Source: Deltaproteobacteria bacterium (lineage in GTDB: Bacteria > Myxococcota_A > Polyangia > Nannocystales > Nannocystaceae). Taken from it: a DNA stretch of 64,000 bases. The stretch lies in contig JADJEE010000012.1 in NCBI GenBank assembly GCA_016709225.1, forward strand, positions 868,001 to 932,000, given 5' to 3'. This document shows, in pieces, positions 51,802-60,365 of the stretch. Positions within the stretch are counted from its first letter, which is position 1; each line of letters opens with the position of its first letter. The notes under the pieces were generated by a model. The model saw nothing but the letters and a program-made list of their open reading frames with translations. It did no database searches and was not told the origin of the DNA. The translations under genes were made by a program, and so were the position numbers.

Positions 51802-52770
51802 ATGAGCACGAGCACCAGCGAGACACCGCGACGCGTGCTGGTGACGGGTGCCGATGGCTTCATCGGCTCGCACCTGGTCGAGCGCCTGCTGGCGGACGGG
51901 CACCGCGTGACCGCGGTGGTGCGGGCGAGCTCGACCGTCGGCACCAGCGAGCTGCGCCTGCGCAACCTCGAGCCGGTTCGATCGCGCCTCGAGCGAGTGA
52001 TCGCGATCGACATCGCGTCCGCCGATGCGGTCGCGCGCATGGCCGAGGCCCGCCCCCAGTGGCTGTTCCACCTCGCGGCCGAGGCCTATGTCGAGCGCTC
52101 GTTCACGCAGCCCCACGAGGTGCTGCGGACCAACCTCGGCGGCACCATGAACGTGCTGCAGCTGGCACGCACCTGCGACGCGCTCGAGCGCACCATCGTG
52201 ACCTCGTCGAGCGAGATCTACGGCACCGCCCAGCGCGATGCGATCGACGAGCAGCACCCGCTCGAGCCGACCTCGCCGTACGCCGCCTCGAAGCTCGCGG
52301 CCGACCGCATGGCCTCGGCGTGGCACCGAACCTGGGGGCTGCCGTTGGTGATCGTGCGTCCCTTCAACTGCTACGGCCCGCGACACACCTACGACGTGAT
52401 CCCCAAGTTCATCGCGCGCGCGCTCGCGGACGAGCCGCTGCAGATCTTCGGCGACGGCACCCAGAGCCGCGACTTCACCTACGTAGACGACATGGTCGAG
52501 GCCTTCGTGCTGGCCGCGACGCACACCGACGCGGTCGGCCAGGCGATCAACTTCGGCAGTGGTCGCACCACGAGCATCGCCGAGCTCGCCCGCCGTGTGG
52601 TCGCGGCCTGCGAGTCACGCTCGAAGGTGGTCCACGTTGCGGCGCGCGCGGCCGAGGTCGCGCGGCTGCGCTGCGATGCCGGCCGGGCCCACGCGCTGGG
52701 CTGGCAGCCCCGGGTCGCGCTCGACGAGGGCCTGCGCCGCAACATCGCGTGGGCGCGGGAGCAGCGATGA
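51802..52770 (+). CDS. NAD-dependent epimerase/dehydratase
   Basis: A 322-residue extended SDR acting on nucleotide sugars. It has V-L-V-T-G-A-D-G-F-I-G-S-H-L near the start, H-L-A-A-E-A-Y, T-S-S-S-E-I-Y-G-T, S-P-Y-A-A-S-K (catalytic Tyr and Lys), R-P-F-N-C-Y-G-P-R and R-D-F-T-Y-V-D-D. The pattern fits NDP-hexose 4,6-dehydratases or 4-epimerases. GTG 51790 is an alternative start. Its stop overlaps the next gene's start by 4 nt, so the sugar it makes is probably used by that membrane protein. It is divergent from the radical SAM/glycosyltransferase set. Confidence 0.9.
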   Translation: MSTSTSETPRRVLVTGADGFIGSHLVERLLADGHRVTAVVRASSTVGTSELRLRNLEPVRSRLERVIAIDIASADAVARMAEARPQWLFHLAAEAYVERSFTQPHEVLRTNLGGTMNVLQLARTCDALERTIVTSSSEIYGTAQRDAIDEQHPLEPTSPYAASKLAADRMASAWHRTWGLPLVIVRPFNCYGPRHTYDVIPKFIARALADEPLQIFGDGTQSRDFTYVDDMVEAFVLAATHTDAVGQAINFGSGRTTSIAELARRVVAACESRSKVVHVAARAAEVARLRCDAGRAHALGWQPRVALDEGLRRNIAWAREQR

Positions 52771-54386
52771 CATCCACGCGAGCGATCGCGGCGCTGCGCC
52801 ACCCGTGGACGCCGGTGGTCGCGATCACGGTCGCGTTCGTGGTGCTGGCGGTCATCGAGGTCGCGCGCGGGCGCTTCGTCCATGACGAGGGCCTGCTCAC
52901 CTATCACTTCGCGAAGCTGGCGTGGCTCGAGCCCCGCGCGGCGCTGTTCCTGCAGAAGTCGCGGCCACCGATCTCGCTGTTGTACGCGCCCGCGGCGGCG
53001 CTCGGCTGGCACGCGTTCGCGCTGCTGCACGTGTTGGTGGCCGCGGCCGCGCTGCCGTGCATCGCCGCGATCGCGGCGCGACTGGGTCACGGACGCCCCG
53101 CGATCGCGACGTTGGTGCTGGCCGCGTCGCCGTTGTTCGCGGCGGCCGCGGTGGCGGGCGTCTCGAACAGCGACGGCGTGGCGCTGGCGTGCGTGGCGAC
53201 GTGGCTGCTGGTCTGCACCCGCCGCGGGGCGCTCGCGGGGGCCCTGCTGGCCGCGCTGCCATGGGTGCGCGCCGAGCTGGCACCGCTGTCGGCCCTGCTG
53301 CTGGTCGCCAGCGGCACGCGCCACGGTGGCCGCGCGTGGCTGGGCGCGATCGCGTTCGTCGTCGTCTACGCGCTGCTCGGCGCGCTCGAGCACCGCGACG
53401 TGCTGTGGCTGGTGCACTACCCGCCCGCGCTCACCGAGCCGATGGCCGACAATCCCTACTGGGCGCACCACGACGGCCGGGTCGACGCCGCGAGCATCGG
53501 CGCCACGCTGCTCGCCTTGACGCCGGCATGGATGCTCGCGATCCCGCTGCGACGCGGCCGCATCGCGCGCGAGCAGTGGCTGTGGTGGTCGTTCGCGGCC
53601 TTCGAGCTCGGCGTATTGCTGGCGCTGCCGCGCTGGCGCGTGTTCAACTTCGATCTCTCGCCCCGCTACCTGCTCGGGGTCTTGCCCGCGCTCGCGCTCG
53701 CGCTCTCGTCGAACCTGCAAGCCTGGCCCGAGCCGCCGCGCGTGGCCACTCGCGTGGTCGAGACGCTCGCGCTGGCGGGGGCGCTCGCGCTGGGCTGGGC
53801 GGCGGCGATGGCCGGGCAGCCGCTCGGCGGGTTGGTCGCGACCGCCGTGGCCGCGACCGCGCTGGCAACTGCACGCGCGGGCTTCGTGCGCGTCGGCATC
53901 GCGATCGTCACGCTGCTCGTGATCGTCGGCCCGCTGGGCTTTGCCGACGGCGCGCGGCTGCGACGCGACCACGAGTCGCCGGAGATCGCCGAGTTGCTCG
54001 CGCGCCTCCGCGAAGATCCGCGGCTGGCGGGCCGTCCGCTCTACACCAACGCACCGCTGCTGTCCGCGACGCTGGCGGGCCGCCACGGCGAGGTCCACTA
54101 CATCGTGCAGGCCGATCAGCTGCACGAGCTGGTGGCGCTGACCAACCCCGACAACGGCCAGCGCCAACGCCTGCTCGCCGCGATCGCGCGGGACTTCTAC
54201 GGCACGCCGGTGTTCCCCGACGCGCTCGCGCCCGAGCTGTTGCCCAGCGACGCGGTGCTGCTGCTGGTCGACGACCCGCGGTTGTCGCTGGTGATGCCGG
54301 CGGCGATCTGGGACGACGCCCTGGTGACGCTGTCGGCCAGCGGTCGCGTGCGCGTCGCCGAGCTGCGGCCGCGAGGTGCCCCGTGA
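52767..54386 (+). CDS. multi-pass membrane protein, GT-C glycosyltransferase-like
   Basis: A 539-residue integral membrane protein with about nine to eleven hydrophobic helices over residues 15-400 and a soluble C-terminal domain of about 130 residues. An early periplasmic loop holds V-H-D-E-G-L-L-T-Y-H, the acidic D-E pair expected of GT-C enzymes (PMT/ArnT-like) that take sugars from polyprenyl phosphate. A T-N-A-P-L-L-S-A segment starts the soluble part. The donor could come from the GT2 enzyme at 48965-49660. It is coupled to the epimerase upstream and the small anchored protein downstream. Confidence 0.75.
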   Translation: MTSTRAIAALRHPWTPVVAITVAFVVLAVIEVARGRFVHDEGLLTYHFAKLAWLEPRAALFLQKSRPPISLLYAPAAALGWHAFALLHVLVAAAALPCIAAIAARLGHGRPAIATLVLAASPLFAAAAVAGVSNSDGVALACVATWLLVCTRRGALAGALLAALPWVRAELAPLSALLLVASGTRHGGRAWLGAIAFVVVYALLGALEHRDVLWLVHYPPALTEPMADNPYWAHHDGRVDAASIGATLLALTPAWMLAIPLRRGRIAREQWLWWSFAAFELGVLLALPRWRVFNFDLSPRYLLGVLPALALALSSNLQAWPEPPRVATRVVETLALAGALALGWAAAMAGQPLGGLVATAVAATALATARAGFVRVGIAIVTLLVIVGPLGFADGARLRRDHESPEIAELLARLREDPRLAGRPLYTNAPLLSATLAGRHGEVHYIVQADQLHELVALTNPDNGQRQRLLAAIARDFYGTPVFPDALAPELLPSDAVLLLVDDPRLSLVMPAAIWDDALVTLSASGRVRVAELRPRGAP

Positions 54387-54805
54387 GCCGAGTGCTGCGC
54401 GACGCCGCGCCGGCGGCCGCGATCGCCATCGCGGCGATCGTGCTCATCGCCATCGCGCCCCCGCGCGAGCCGCCCGCGCCGGCCGCGATCGCGACCGTGC
54501 CGGTCGATACCCACATACTCGACGGCCTCGTCGTCGGCGATCGCATCGCCGGCTGGAGCGTCGCTGCGATCGCGGCGACCCCCGACGGTGGCCTCGACGT
54601 CACCATGCAGCGCGACGAGCTGCGCTTCGTGTACGCCGTGGTGCCGCTCGGCACGCGGCCCGAGAACCCGCCCTTCCAGTCGGACGCGTACGCCATCTAC
54701 TACGGGCACGCGACCCCGGCGGGCCGCGAGATCCCGGCCGGCGCGCTGCGGGCGACGAGCGCGGACCTGCTGCGCCGGCTCGAGCGCGTGCGTCGACGTG
54801 GCTAG
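54383..54805 (+). CDS. small membrane-anchored protein
   Basis: A 140-residue protein starting at GTG 54383, which overlaps the previous stop by 4 nt. An N-terminal transmembrane helix (about 9-26) is followed by an exported domain with V-D-T-H-I-L-D-G-L and Y-A-I-Y-Y-G-H-A and no cysteines. It is not recognised as a known family. Coupling suggests it assists the GT-C-like protein. Confidence 0.65.
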   Translation: MSRVLRDAAPAAAIAIAAIVLIAIAPPREPPAPAAIATVPVDTHILDGLVVGDRIAGWSVAAIAATPDGGLDVTMQRDELRFVYAVVPLGTRPENPPFQSDAYAIYYGHATPAGREIPAGALRATSADLLRRLERVRRRG

Positions 54806-54864
54806 TACCGCTGTCGCATTCGTACAAGATCGCCGCGGCCGCGACCGGCTACTCCCCAGGGAGC

Positions 54865-55281
54865 ATGGCGAAACCGCGATCGGCCAAGGGCACCAAGGAC
54901 GATCCGTGGCGGCTGAAGACGCCGCCCGGCAGCTCCGAGTACACCATCCACCGCGACGATGCCGTCGACCCGCCGCTGCTGGTGTGCCAGGTCGGCACCA
55001 CCAAGCTGACCTACCTCGCGCGCATCGTCGACGACCTGCACGCGATGCTGAAGGCGCGCGGCGACTGGATGGCGCTCGGCGCCGCCGACGAAAGCAAGCA
55101 GCCCGCCGACGACACCGTCGAGGCGTGGGGCCGTGCGCCGAGCAACCCGGTCGGCGGTTGGTACGGCCAGAAGAAGGGCTACCGCGGCCGCGTCGGCATG
55201 TACCTGCCACCGCTGCTCGAAGCGCTCGGACTGGTCGAGCTCGAGCACAACCCCAAGAACAACCGCGTGCGCGCGAAGTGA
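54865..55281 (+). CDS. conserved small protein (DUF6855-like)
   Basis: A 138-residue soluble protein beginning K-G-T-K-D-D-P-W-R-L-K-T-P-P-G-S-S-E-Y, with D-D-L-H-A-M-L-K-A-R-G-D-W and N-P-V-G-G-W-Y-G later. I recall this pattern from a widespread family of unknown function, probably DUF6855. A Shine-Dalgarno-like AGGGAG precedes ATG 54865, unlike many genes here. It is convergent with the next radical SAM gene (7 bp between stops). No function is assigned. Confidence 0.75.
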   Translation: MAKPRSAKGTKDDPWRLKTPPGSSEYTIHRDDAVDPPLLVCQVGTTKLTYLARIVDDLHAMLKARGDWMALGAADESKQPADDTVEAWGRAPSNPVGGWYGQKKGYRGRVGMYLPPLLEALGLVELEHNPKNNRVRAK

Positions 55282-55288
55282 CGCGCGA

Positions 55289-56338
55289 TCACTCGCGATC
55301 GGCGTCGTCGAACAGCGCGGCGAACAGGCCCTGCGCGGCGTCGGGCGCCGCCTTCGTGCGGGTCTCCTCGCGGCCGGGCACGGCCTTGCCCGCGATCGGC
55401 AGTCGCTTGGACGGACGTGCCATCGGCGCGTCCGCGGCCACCGACTGCGCCCCCACGCCGCCGAACATCTCGGCATGGGCGACGGGCATCGCGGGCTGCG
55501 GAGCGAACTCGTCGCGCCCGCGCAGCTCGTCGCCGCCGAAGCGCGCCAGGTAGTGGGCATCGACGCCGACGCAGCGCGACCGCGCGGCACAGTCGGCGCA
55601 GACCGGGGCGTGCACGCGGGGCTCGGTGTCGCCGGGCAACACCGACCATGCCGCCATCGGGCCCAACAGACACGCCGGCGCGCCCTCGATCGCCGCGCCC
55701 ACGCCGGCCCGCCGCGCACGATCCAGGGCGTGCAGGGCAAACGGCAGCGCGAGCCCCAGCCGCGGCACCACGTGATCGAAGCCGGTGCGGGCGCGCCCCG
55801 TCGCGTGTGGCACCGTGATGCGCCACGCAGCGACGCCCAGCCGCGCGAGCATGGCCGGCAGCTCGGCCAGCACCCGGAAGTTCGAGCGCGTCAGCACCGT
55901 GCGCACGACCACGGTCACCCCGCGCCGACGCAGCAACTCGGCGGTCGCCACCGCAGCCACGAAGCTGCCGTCGACGTCGGTGTGGTAGTCGTGCACGTCG
56001 ACGCGCGCGCCGTGCAGCGAGAGCTGCACGTCGGACACGCCGGCGTCGACGAGCGCCGACCATCGCATCGCGCTCGCGCGCCCGTGGGTCTGCACGCCGA
56101 TCGCCTCGAAGCCGCACTCGCGCGCCGCAGCGACCCACTGTTCGAGCGCCGCCGGGCCGTCGGGCGCCGCCAGTGGCTCGCCGCCGACGAAGCCCACCGA
56201 CGTGTGGCCCGCGGCCCGCAAGGAGCCCAGCGCGACCGCGGGATCCGCCGCGATCGTTGGATCCGGCGCGTCGGCCTGCGCGCAGAAGCGGCAGCGGTTG
56301 TCACACGTCGCCGCGACGCGGACCCACGCCCGCGTCAC
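55289..56338 (-). CDS. HxsC-like radical SAM protein
   Basis: A 349-residue enzyme with C12-D-N-R-C16-R-F-C19, F-V-G-G-E-P-L, Q-T-H-G-R, S-L-H-G-A and an auxiliary-type C-A-D-C-x5-C-V-G. It belongs to the same group as the Hxs-locus enzymes (S-F-x-x-A-V and L-T-R-S-N segments). About 80 residues after the last Cys are low-complexity. GTG 56338 overlaps the stop of the membrane-anchored 180-residue protein by 4 nt. That protein is its most likely partner or substrate. Confidence 0.82.
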   Translation of the reverse strand: MTRAWVRVAATCDNRCRFCAQADAPDPTIAADPAVALGSLRAAGHTSVGFVGGEPLAAPDGPAALEQWVAAARECGFEAIGVQTHGRASAMRWSALVDAGVSDVQLSLHGARVDVHDYHTDVDGSFVAAVATAELLRRRGVTVVVRTVLTRSNFRVLAELPAMLARLGVAAWRITVPHATGRARTGFDHVVPRLGLALPFALHALDRARRAGVGAAIEGAPACLLGPMAAWSVLPGDTEPRVHAPVCADCAARSRCVGVDAHYLARFGGDELRGRDEFAPQPAMPVAHAEMFGGVGAQSVAADAPMARPSKRLPIAGKAVPGREETRTKAAPDAAQGLFAALFDDADRE

Positions 56339-56877
56339 GACAACGGCACACCGAGCGCGGCCCCACCGTGCGACTCGCCGCGCTCGCGCAGGGTCAGCAG
56401 CTGCGGGCCGGGCCCCTGCTCGAGCGCACGCAACCGCTCGGCCAGCGCCATCACGCCGAGCCCCTGGGCCTCGTCGGTGCTGGTGCTGCCATCGCCATGG
56501 TTGGCGAGGAAGAGGCTGTAGTGCGCGGTGTCGGCGATGCCCCCCGGAGCGTCGGGGTCGCGGGCGAGCACGTCGACCTGGAAGCGCGTGCCCTCGGCGG
56601 TCGCGAGCACGATCGGCACCGCGCCGAACTGCGGCGGATGCACGGCGATCACCGTCACCGCACCGATGCGCTCACCCGGGTCGAGCGCCGGCCAGCTGCC
56701 ACGCGCGCTCGATCGCCGTGTCGTCAGCATCACGCTACCGGCTGCCAGCACCGCCGTGCCCGCCGCGAGCACGCCGAGCACCCGTCGCCGTCCCCACCAC
56801 GTCACGGCGGCGGCCGGGGCCGCTGCGCCCTCCGAGGAATTGCCCTGCGCGGCGGTGGTGCGATCGTCGACGCTCAC
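56335..56877 (-). CDS. membrane-anchored protein coupled to a radical SAM gene
   Basis: A 180-residue protein from GTG 56877. A polar N-terminus with W-W-G-R-R-R leads into one transmembrane segment (about 32-50), giving an exported domain of 130 residues with no Cys. It ends R-E-R-G-E-S-H-G-G-A-A-L-G-V. The S-H-G-G near the C-terminus recalls the His/Gly/Ser tail of the HxsA-like precursor, though it is a single occurrence. Because the radical SAM gene overlaps it by 4 nt, it could be a substrate or a scaffold. No family was recognised. Confidence 0.6.
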   Translation of the reverse strand: MSVDDRTTAAQGNSSEGAAAPAAAVTWWGRRRVLGVLAAGTAVLAAGSVMLTTRRSSARGSWPALDPGERIGAVTVIAVHPPQFGAVPIVLATAEGTRFQVDVLARDPDAPGGIADTAHYSLFLANHGDGSTSTDEAQGLGVMALAERLRALEQGPGPQLLTLRERGESHGGAALGVPLS

Positions 56878-57062
56878 GATTGCCCAGTATCGCTGCTGCC
56901 ACGTGGTGCGGTCAATGTACCGACCACGCACACGCGCGGGCCCGCGCCACCTCGAACGACCGGGCGCCCGGCCGCGCGGGGCGGTAGGCTCGTCGGCGTC
57001 GACCCTCCCCGGCCGGCACCCGCGTCGCGCGGCACTTACCTCGTCCGAGAGCTCGAACTGCC

Positions 57063-58349
57063 ATGACCACGACCACGATCCCCTCCGCGTGTGCACCCAC
57101 CCCGACCACCGGCGCACCCGCGCGAGGCCGCGCGCGATCGAGATCGGCGTGGCTGCCGTGGCTGTGCGTGCTCGGGCTGGCGTGCGGCAAGGAGGCCAAC
57201 GACGATGGCGGCGACGGCACCGGCTCGACCGGCTCGACCGGCGCATCGGCGACGACCACCAGCGACGCGACCACCAACACCTCGACCTCGGCGAGCACGA
57301 CCGGACCTGGTACCACCGCCGGCACCACGGTCGGCACCAGCGTCGGCGACAGCAGCAGCGATGGCGGCTCGTCGACCACCGGTGATGCCGAGCCCGCGAT
57401 CCAATGGGTCGGCCGCATCGACACCTCGGATCCCACGCGCACCCGCATGGGTTGGTCGGGCACCGGCTTCGTGGTGCGCTTCGATGGCACCGGTGCGAGC
57501 GTGCGCATGGACGACGCGGCGCACTACTGGACCCTCGTGGTCGACGGCACGGTACAGCCCCGCTTCGACACGCAAGGCGGCGAGCAGGACTACGTGCTGG
57601 CCAGCGGGCTGCCGGCCGGCGAGCACGTGATCGAGCTGTACCGCCGCACCGAGGGTAGCTTCGGCACCACCGCCATCGTCTCGGTCGATCTCGAGGGCGA
57701 GCTGCTGTCGCCACCACCGGTGTCCCGTCGCATCGAGATCATCGGCGACTCGATCACCTGCGGCTACGGCGACGAAGGCGTGGCGCCCTGCTCGTTCAGC
57801 GCCGAGACCGAGAACCACTACCTCACCTACGGCGCGGTCGCGGCGCGGGCGGTCGGCGCCGAGCTCAGCACCGTGGCGTGGTCGGGCAAGGGCATCATCT
57901 ACAACTACGGCGACGACACCTTCGAGCCGATGCCCGAGCTCTACGATCGCGCGCTCGCGACCGAGCAGAACCAGTGGGACTTCAGCACCCAGCCCGACGT
58001 CGTGCTGGTGAACCTCGGCACCAACGACTTCAGCACCGGCAACGATCCCTCCCACGACCAGTACGTCAACGCGTATGTCGACTTCGCCGCCCACCTGCGC
58101 GAGGTCAACCCCGACGCGTACATCCTGTTGTTGTCGCCGTCGTTGTTCGGCGCCGAAGCCACCATGGTCGATGGCTACCTGCAGGACGTCGTCGATGCGC
58201 GGGCCGCCGCCGGCGACACGCAGATCGACTGGGCCAACATCAACGTCACCTGGGAGGGCTCGGGCTGCGACGGCCACCCCAACGTCGCGACCCACCAGGA
58301 CATGGCCGACCGTCTGGTCGAAGAGCTCCAGAGCCACGTGGGCTGGTGA
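57063..58349 (+). CDS. SGNH/CE2-like esterase lipoprotein
   Basis: A 428-residue lipoprotein with a long basic n-region, lipobox L-G-L-A-C and a Thr/Ser/Gly linker (about 45-110). A beta-sandwich domain (about 115-215) is followed by an SGNH domain: I-I-G-D-S-I-T-C-G (catalytic Ser), N-L-G-T-N-D (block III) and a C-terminal D-G-H-P-N (catalytic Asp/His). The order of jelly-roll then SGNH is that of carbohydrate esterase family 2 acetyl-xylan esterases. It likely removes acetyl groups from polysaccharides at the surface. Confidence 0.88.
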   Translation: MTTTTIPSACAPTPTTGAPARGRARSRSAWLPWLCVLGLACGKEANDDGGDGTGSTGSTGASATTTSDATTNTSTSASTTGPGTTAGTTVGTSVGDSSSDGGSSTTGDAEPAIQWVGRIDTSDPTRTRMGWSGTGFVVRFDGTGASVRMDDAAHYWTLVVDGTVQPRFDTQGGEQDYVLASGLPAGEHVIELYRRTEGSFGTTAIVSVDLEGELLSPPPVSRRIEIIGDSITCGYGDEGVAPCSFSAETENHYLTYGAVAARAVGAELSTVAWSGKGIIYNYGDDTFEPMPELYDRALATEQNQWDFSTQPDVVLVNLGTNDFSTGNDPSHDQYVNAYVDFAAHLREVNPDAYILLLSPSLFGAEATMVDGYLQDVVDARAAAGDTQIDWANINVTWEGSGCDGHPNVATHQDMADRLVEELQSHVGW

Positions 58350-58562
58350 GCCCGTCGCCCGCGCGCGATCGACCGCGCCGGCACCCGGTGCGAGTTGGAG
58401 CCATCGCCGACCCGCCCAGGGTGGCTTCGCCGGGGCGGTGAACCGCCGCGCGCCGCCGACAACCTTTGAGAACAAGGAAGCTCGCGCACAGCGGGAACGT
58501 TTGCGCCGGCCGACACTCCCAGACGTTCCGACGTGCCGACCACTGCAAGGGGATCCTCGACC

Positions 58563-60365
58563 ATGACCCACCATCGACGCCTCGCACTGCTGCTGCTGTG
58601 CTCCTGCACCGCGGCCGCGGGCAAGACGCACGGCACCCGCTCGCCCGCGGGCACCACCGCTTCACCGACCCACGAGGTCGCCGCGCGGCTCGTGCACGAG
58701 ACCAAGGTCGCGACCGCACCGGCGACGCCGCTGCTGCAAGCGATGACCGCGGAGGTCGAGCGTGCCAGCGCGGCGCTCGGCAAGGACGGCAGCGCCAAGC
58801 CCTACTACTTCGACTACCGCATCAACGAGGCCGACACCGTCGAGATCGTCGCGAGCCGTGGCGCGCTCGAGCTCTCGACCCGCGACCGCGCGCGCGTGCT
58901 CGACGTCGCGATGCGCGTGGGCGACCACGAGTTCGACAACCATCACTGGGATCACCGCAGCGTGCCGGGCATGGTCGGCAGCCGCAGCGCCCAGCTGTGG
59001 GGACAACGCCTGCCGATCGACGACGACCCCGGGGCCATCGCGACCGTGCTGTGGATGAGCACCGATGCTGCCTACAAGCAGGCGGTGTCCGGCTACGAGC
59101 ACGCAAAGGCGCAGAAGCAGCTGGCCGCGAAGTCGGACGACAAGTCGCCCGATTTCGCGAAGGAGCCGGCGGTCGAGGTGCTCGAGCAGCCCGCCGCGCT
59201 CACGGTCGACACCAAGGCGTGGGAGCAGCGCGTGCGCGCGCTGTCGAAGGCGTTCAGTAGCCACCGTCACATCATCGAGAGCGAGGTGCGGCTGGTGGCG
59301 AGCGCCGACAACCGCTACTTCGTGAGCAACGAGGGCAGCCGGCAGCAGAGCGGCCGCGCCCACGTGCGACTGATCCTGAGCGCAACCGCCAAGGCCGACG
59401 ACGGCATGGACCTCGCCCACGCCGACATCGTCGACGTCGGCGACTTCGCGTCGATGCCGAGCCAAGAGGAGCTGCTGGGACGGGTCGAGACCCTCGCCAA
59501 GACCCTCGCGGCGCTGCGCGAGGCGCCGGTCGCCGAGCCCTACGTGGGGCCGGCGGTGCTCGAGGGTCGCGCGGCCGCGGTCTACTTCCACGAGGTCTTC
59601 GGCCATCGCGTCGAGGGCCATCGCCAGGAGGACGAGTCCGAGGGCCAGACCTTCGCCGACAAGGTCGGGACCGCGGTGATGCCGAGCTTCATCGACGTCT
59701 ACGACGACCCGACGGTGCTGCGACTCGACGACGTGTTCCTGAACGGCCACTACCGCCACGACGACGAGGGCGTGCCGGCGACACGCGCGACCCTGGTCGA
59801 CGACGGCAAGCTGGTGGGCTTCCTGCTCTCGCGCACGCCGACGAAGGAGTTTCGCCGCTCCAACGGCCACGGGCGCGCGCAAGCCGGCTCCGATGTCGTC
59901 GCACGACAGGGCAACCTCGTGGTCGCGCCGTCCGAGGGGCTCGACCACGCCGCGCTCGACGCTCGCCTGCGCGAGCTGGTGGTCGAGCAGAAGCGCCCGT
60001 ACGGCCTGCGCTTCGTGGAGATCAACGGCGGCGTGACCAACACCAGCCGCTGGGCCGCGCAGGCGTTCCAGGTCACGCCCGTGGTCGTGTTCAAGGTCTA
60101 CCCCGACGGTCGCGAGGAGCTGGTCCGCGGCGTGACGCTGGAGGGCACGCCGCTGTCGTCGCTCTCGAAGATCGTCGCCGCCGGCGATCGCTACGAAGTC
60201 TTCAATGGCTACTGCGGCGCCGAGTCCGGCTTCGTGCCGGTCTCGGCCGCCAGCCCCGCACTGCTGCTCGGGCAGATCGAGGTCGCCCGCGCCCCCGCGG
60301 CCCAGGACCGCCCGCCGCTGCTCGCCCCACCCGCGTTCGAGACCCGCCCCGGAGGTGCCCGATGA
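58563..60365 (+). CDS. tldD: exported TldD-like metalloprotease
   Basis: A 600-residue protein of the TldD/PmbA (U62) family. The metal site is H343-E344-V-F-G-H348 (HExxxH), followed by R-V-E-G-H. R-R-S-N-G-H-G-R-A and G-Y-C-G-A-E-S-G are other family segments. A signal sequence with a possible lipobox (L-L-L-C-S-C) precedes the domain, which is unusual because classical TldD is cytoplasmic. TldD works with TldE to cleave leader or unfolded peptides, and the TldE-like gene follows with a 4-nt overlap. G-G-A-T-C-C upstream gives a weak ribosome site. Confidence 0.87.
   Translation: MTHHRRLALLLLCSCTAAAGKTHGTRSPAGTTASPTHEVAARLVHETKVATAPATPLLQAMTAEVERASAALGKDGSAKPYYFDYRINEADTVEIVASRGALELSTRDRARVLDVAMRVGDHEFDNHHWDHRSVPGMVGSRSAQLWGQRLPIDDDPGAIATVLWMSTDAAYKQAVSGYEHAKAQKQLAAKSDDKSPDFAKEPAVEVLEQPAALTVDTKAWEQRVRALSKAFSSHRHIIESEVRLVASADNRYFVSNEGSRQQSGRAHVRLILSATAKADDGMDLAHADIVDVGDFASMPSQEELLGRVETLAKTLAALREAPVAEPYVGPAVLEGRAAAVYFHEVFGHRVEGHRQEDESEGQTFADKVGTAVMPSFIDVYDDPTVLRLDDVFLNGHYRHDDEGVPATRATLVDDGKLVGFLLSRTPTKEFRRSNGHGRAQAGSDVVARQGNLVVAPSEGLDHAALDARLRELVVEQKRPYGLRFVEINGGVTNTSRWAAQAFQVTPVVVFKVYPDGREELVRGVTLEGTPLSSLSKIVAAGDRYEVFNGYCGAESGFVPVSAASPALLLGQIEVARAPAAQDRPPLLAPPAFETRPGGAR

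Noticed and set aside
54803..54830. TAGTACC after a stop codon as a third MITE end
   Set aside because: Only the first few bases match the 29-bp terminus; the rest diverges.
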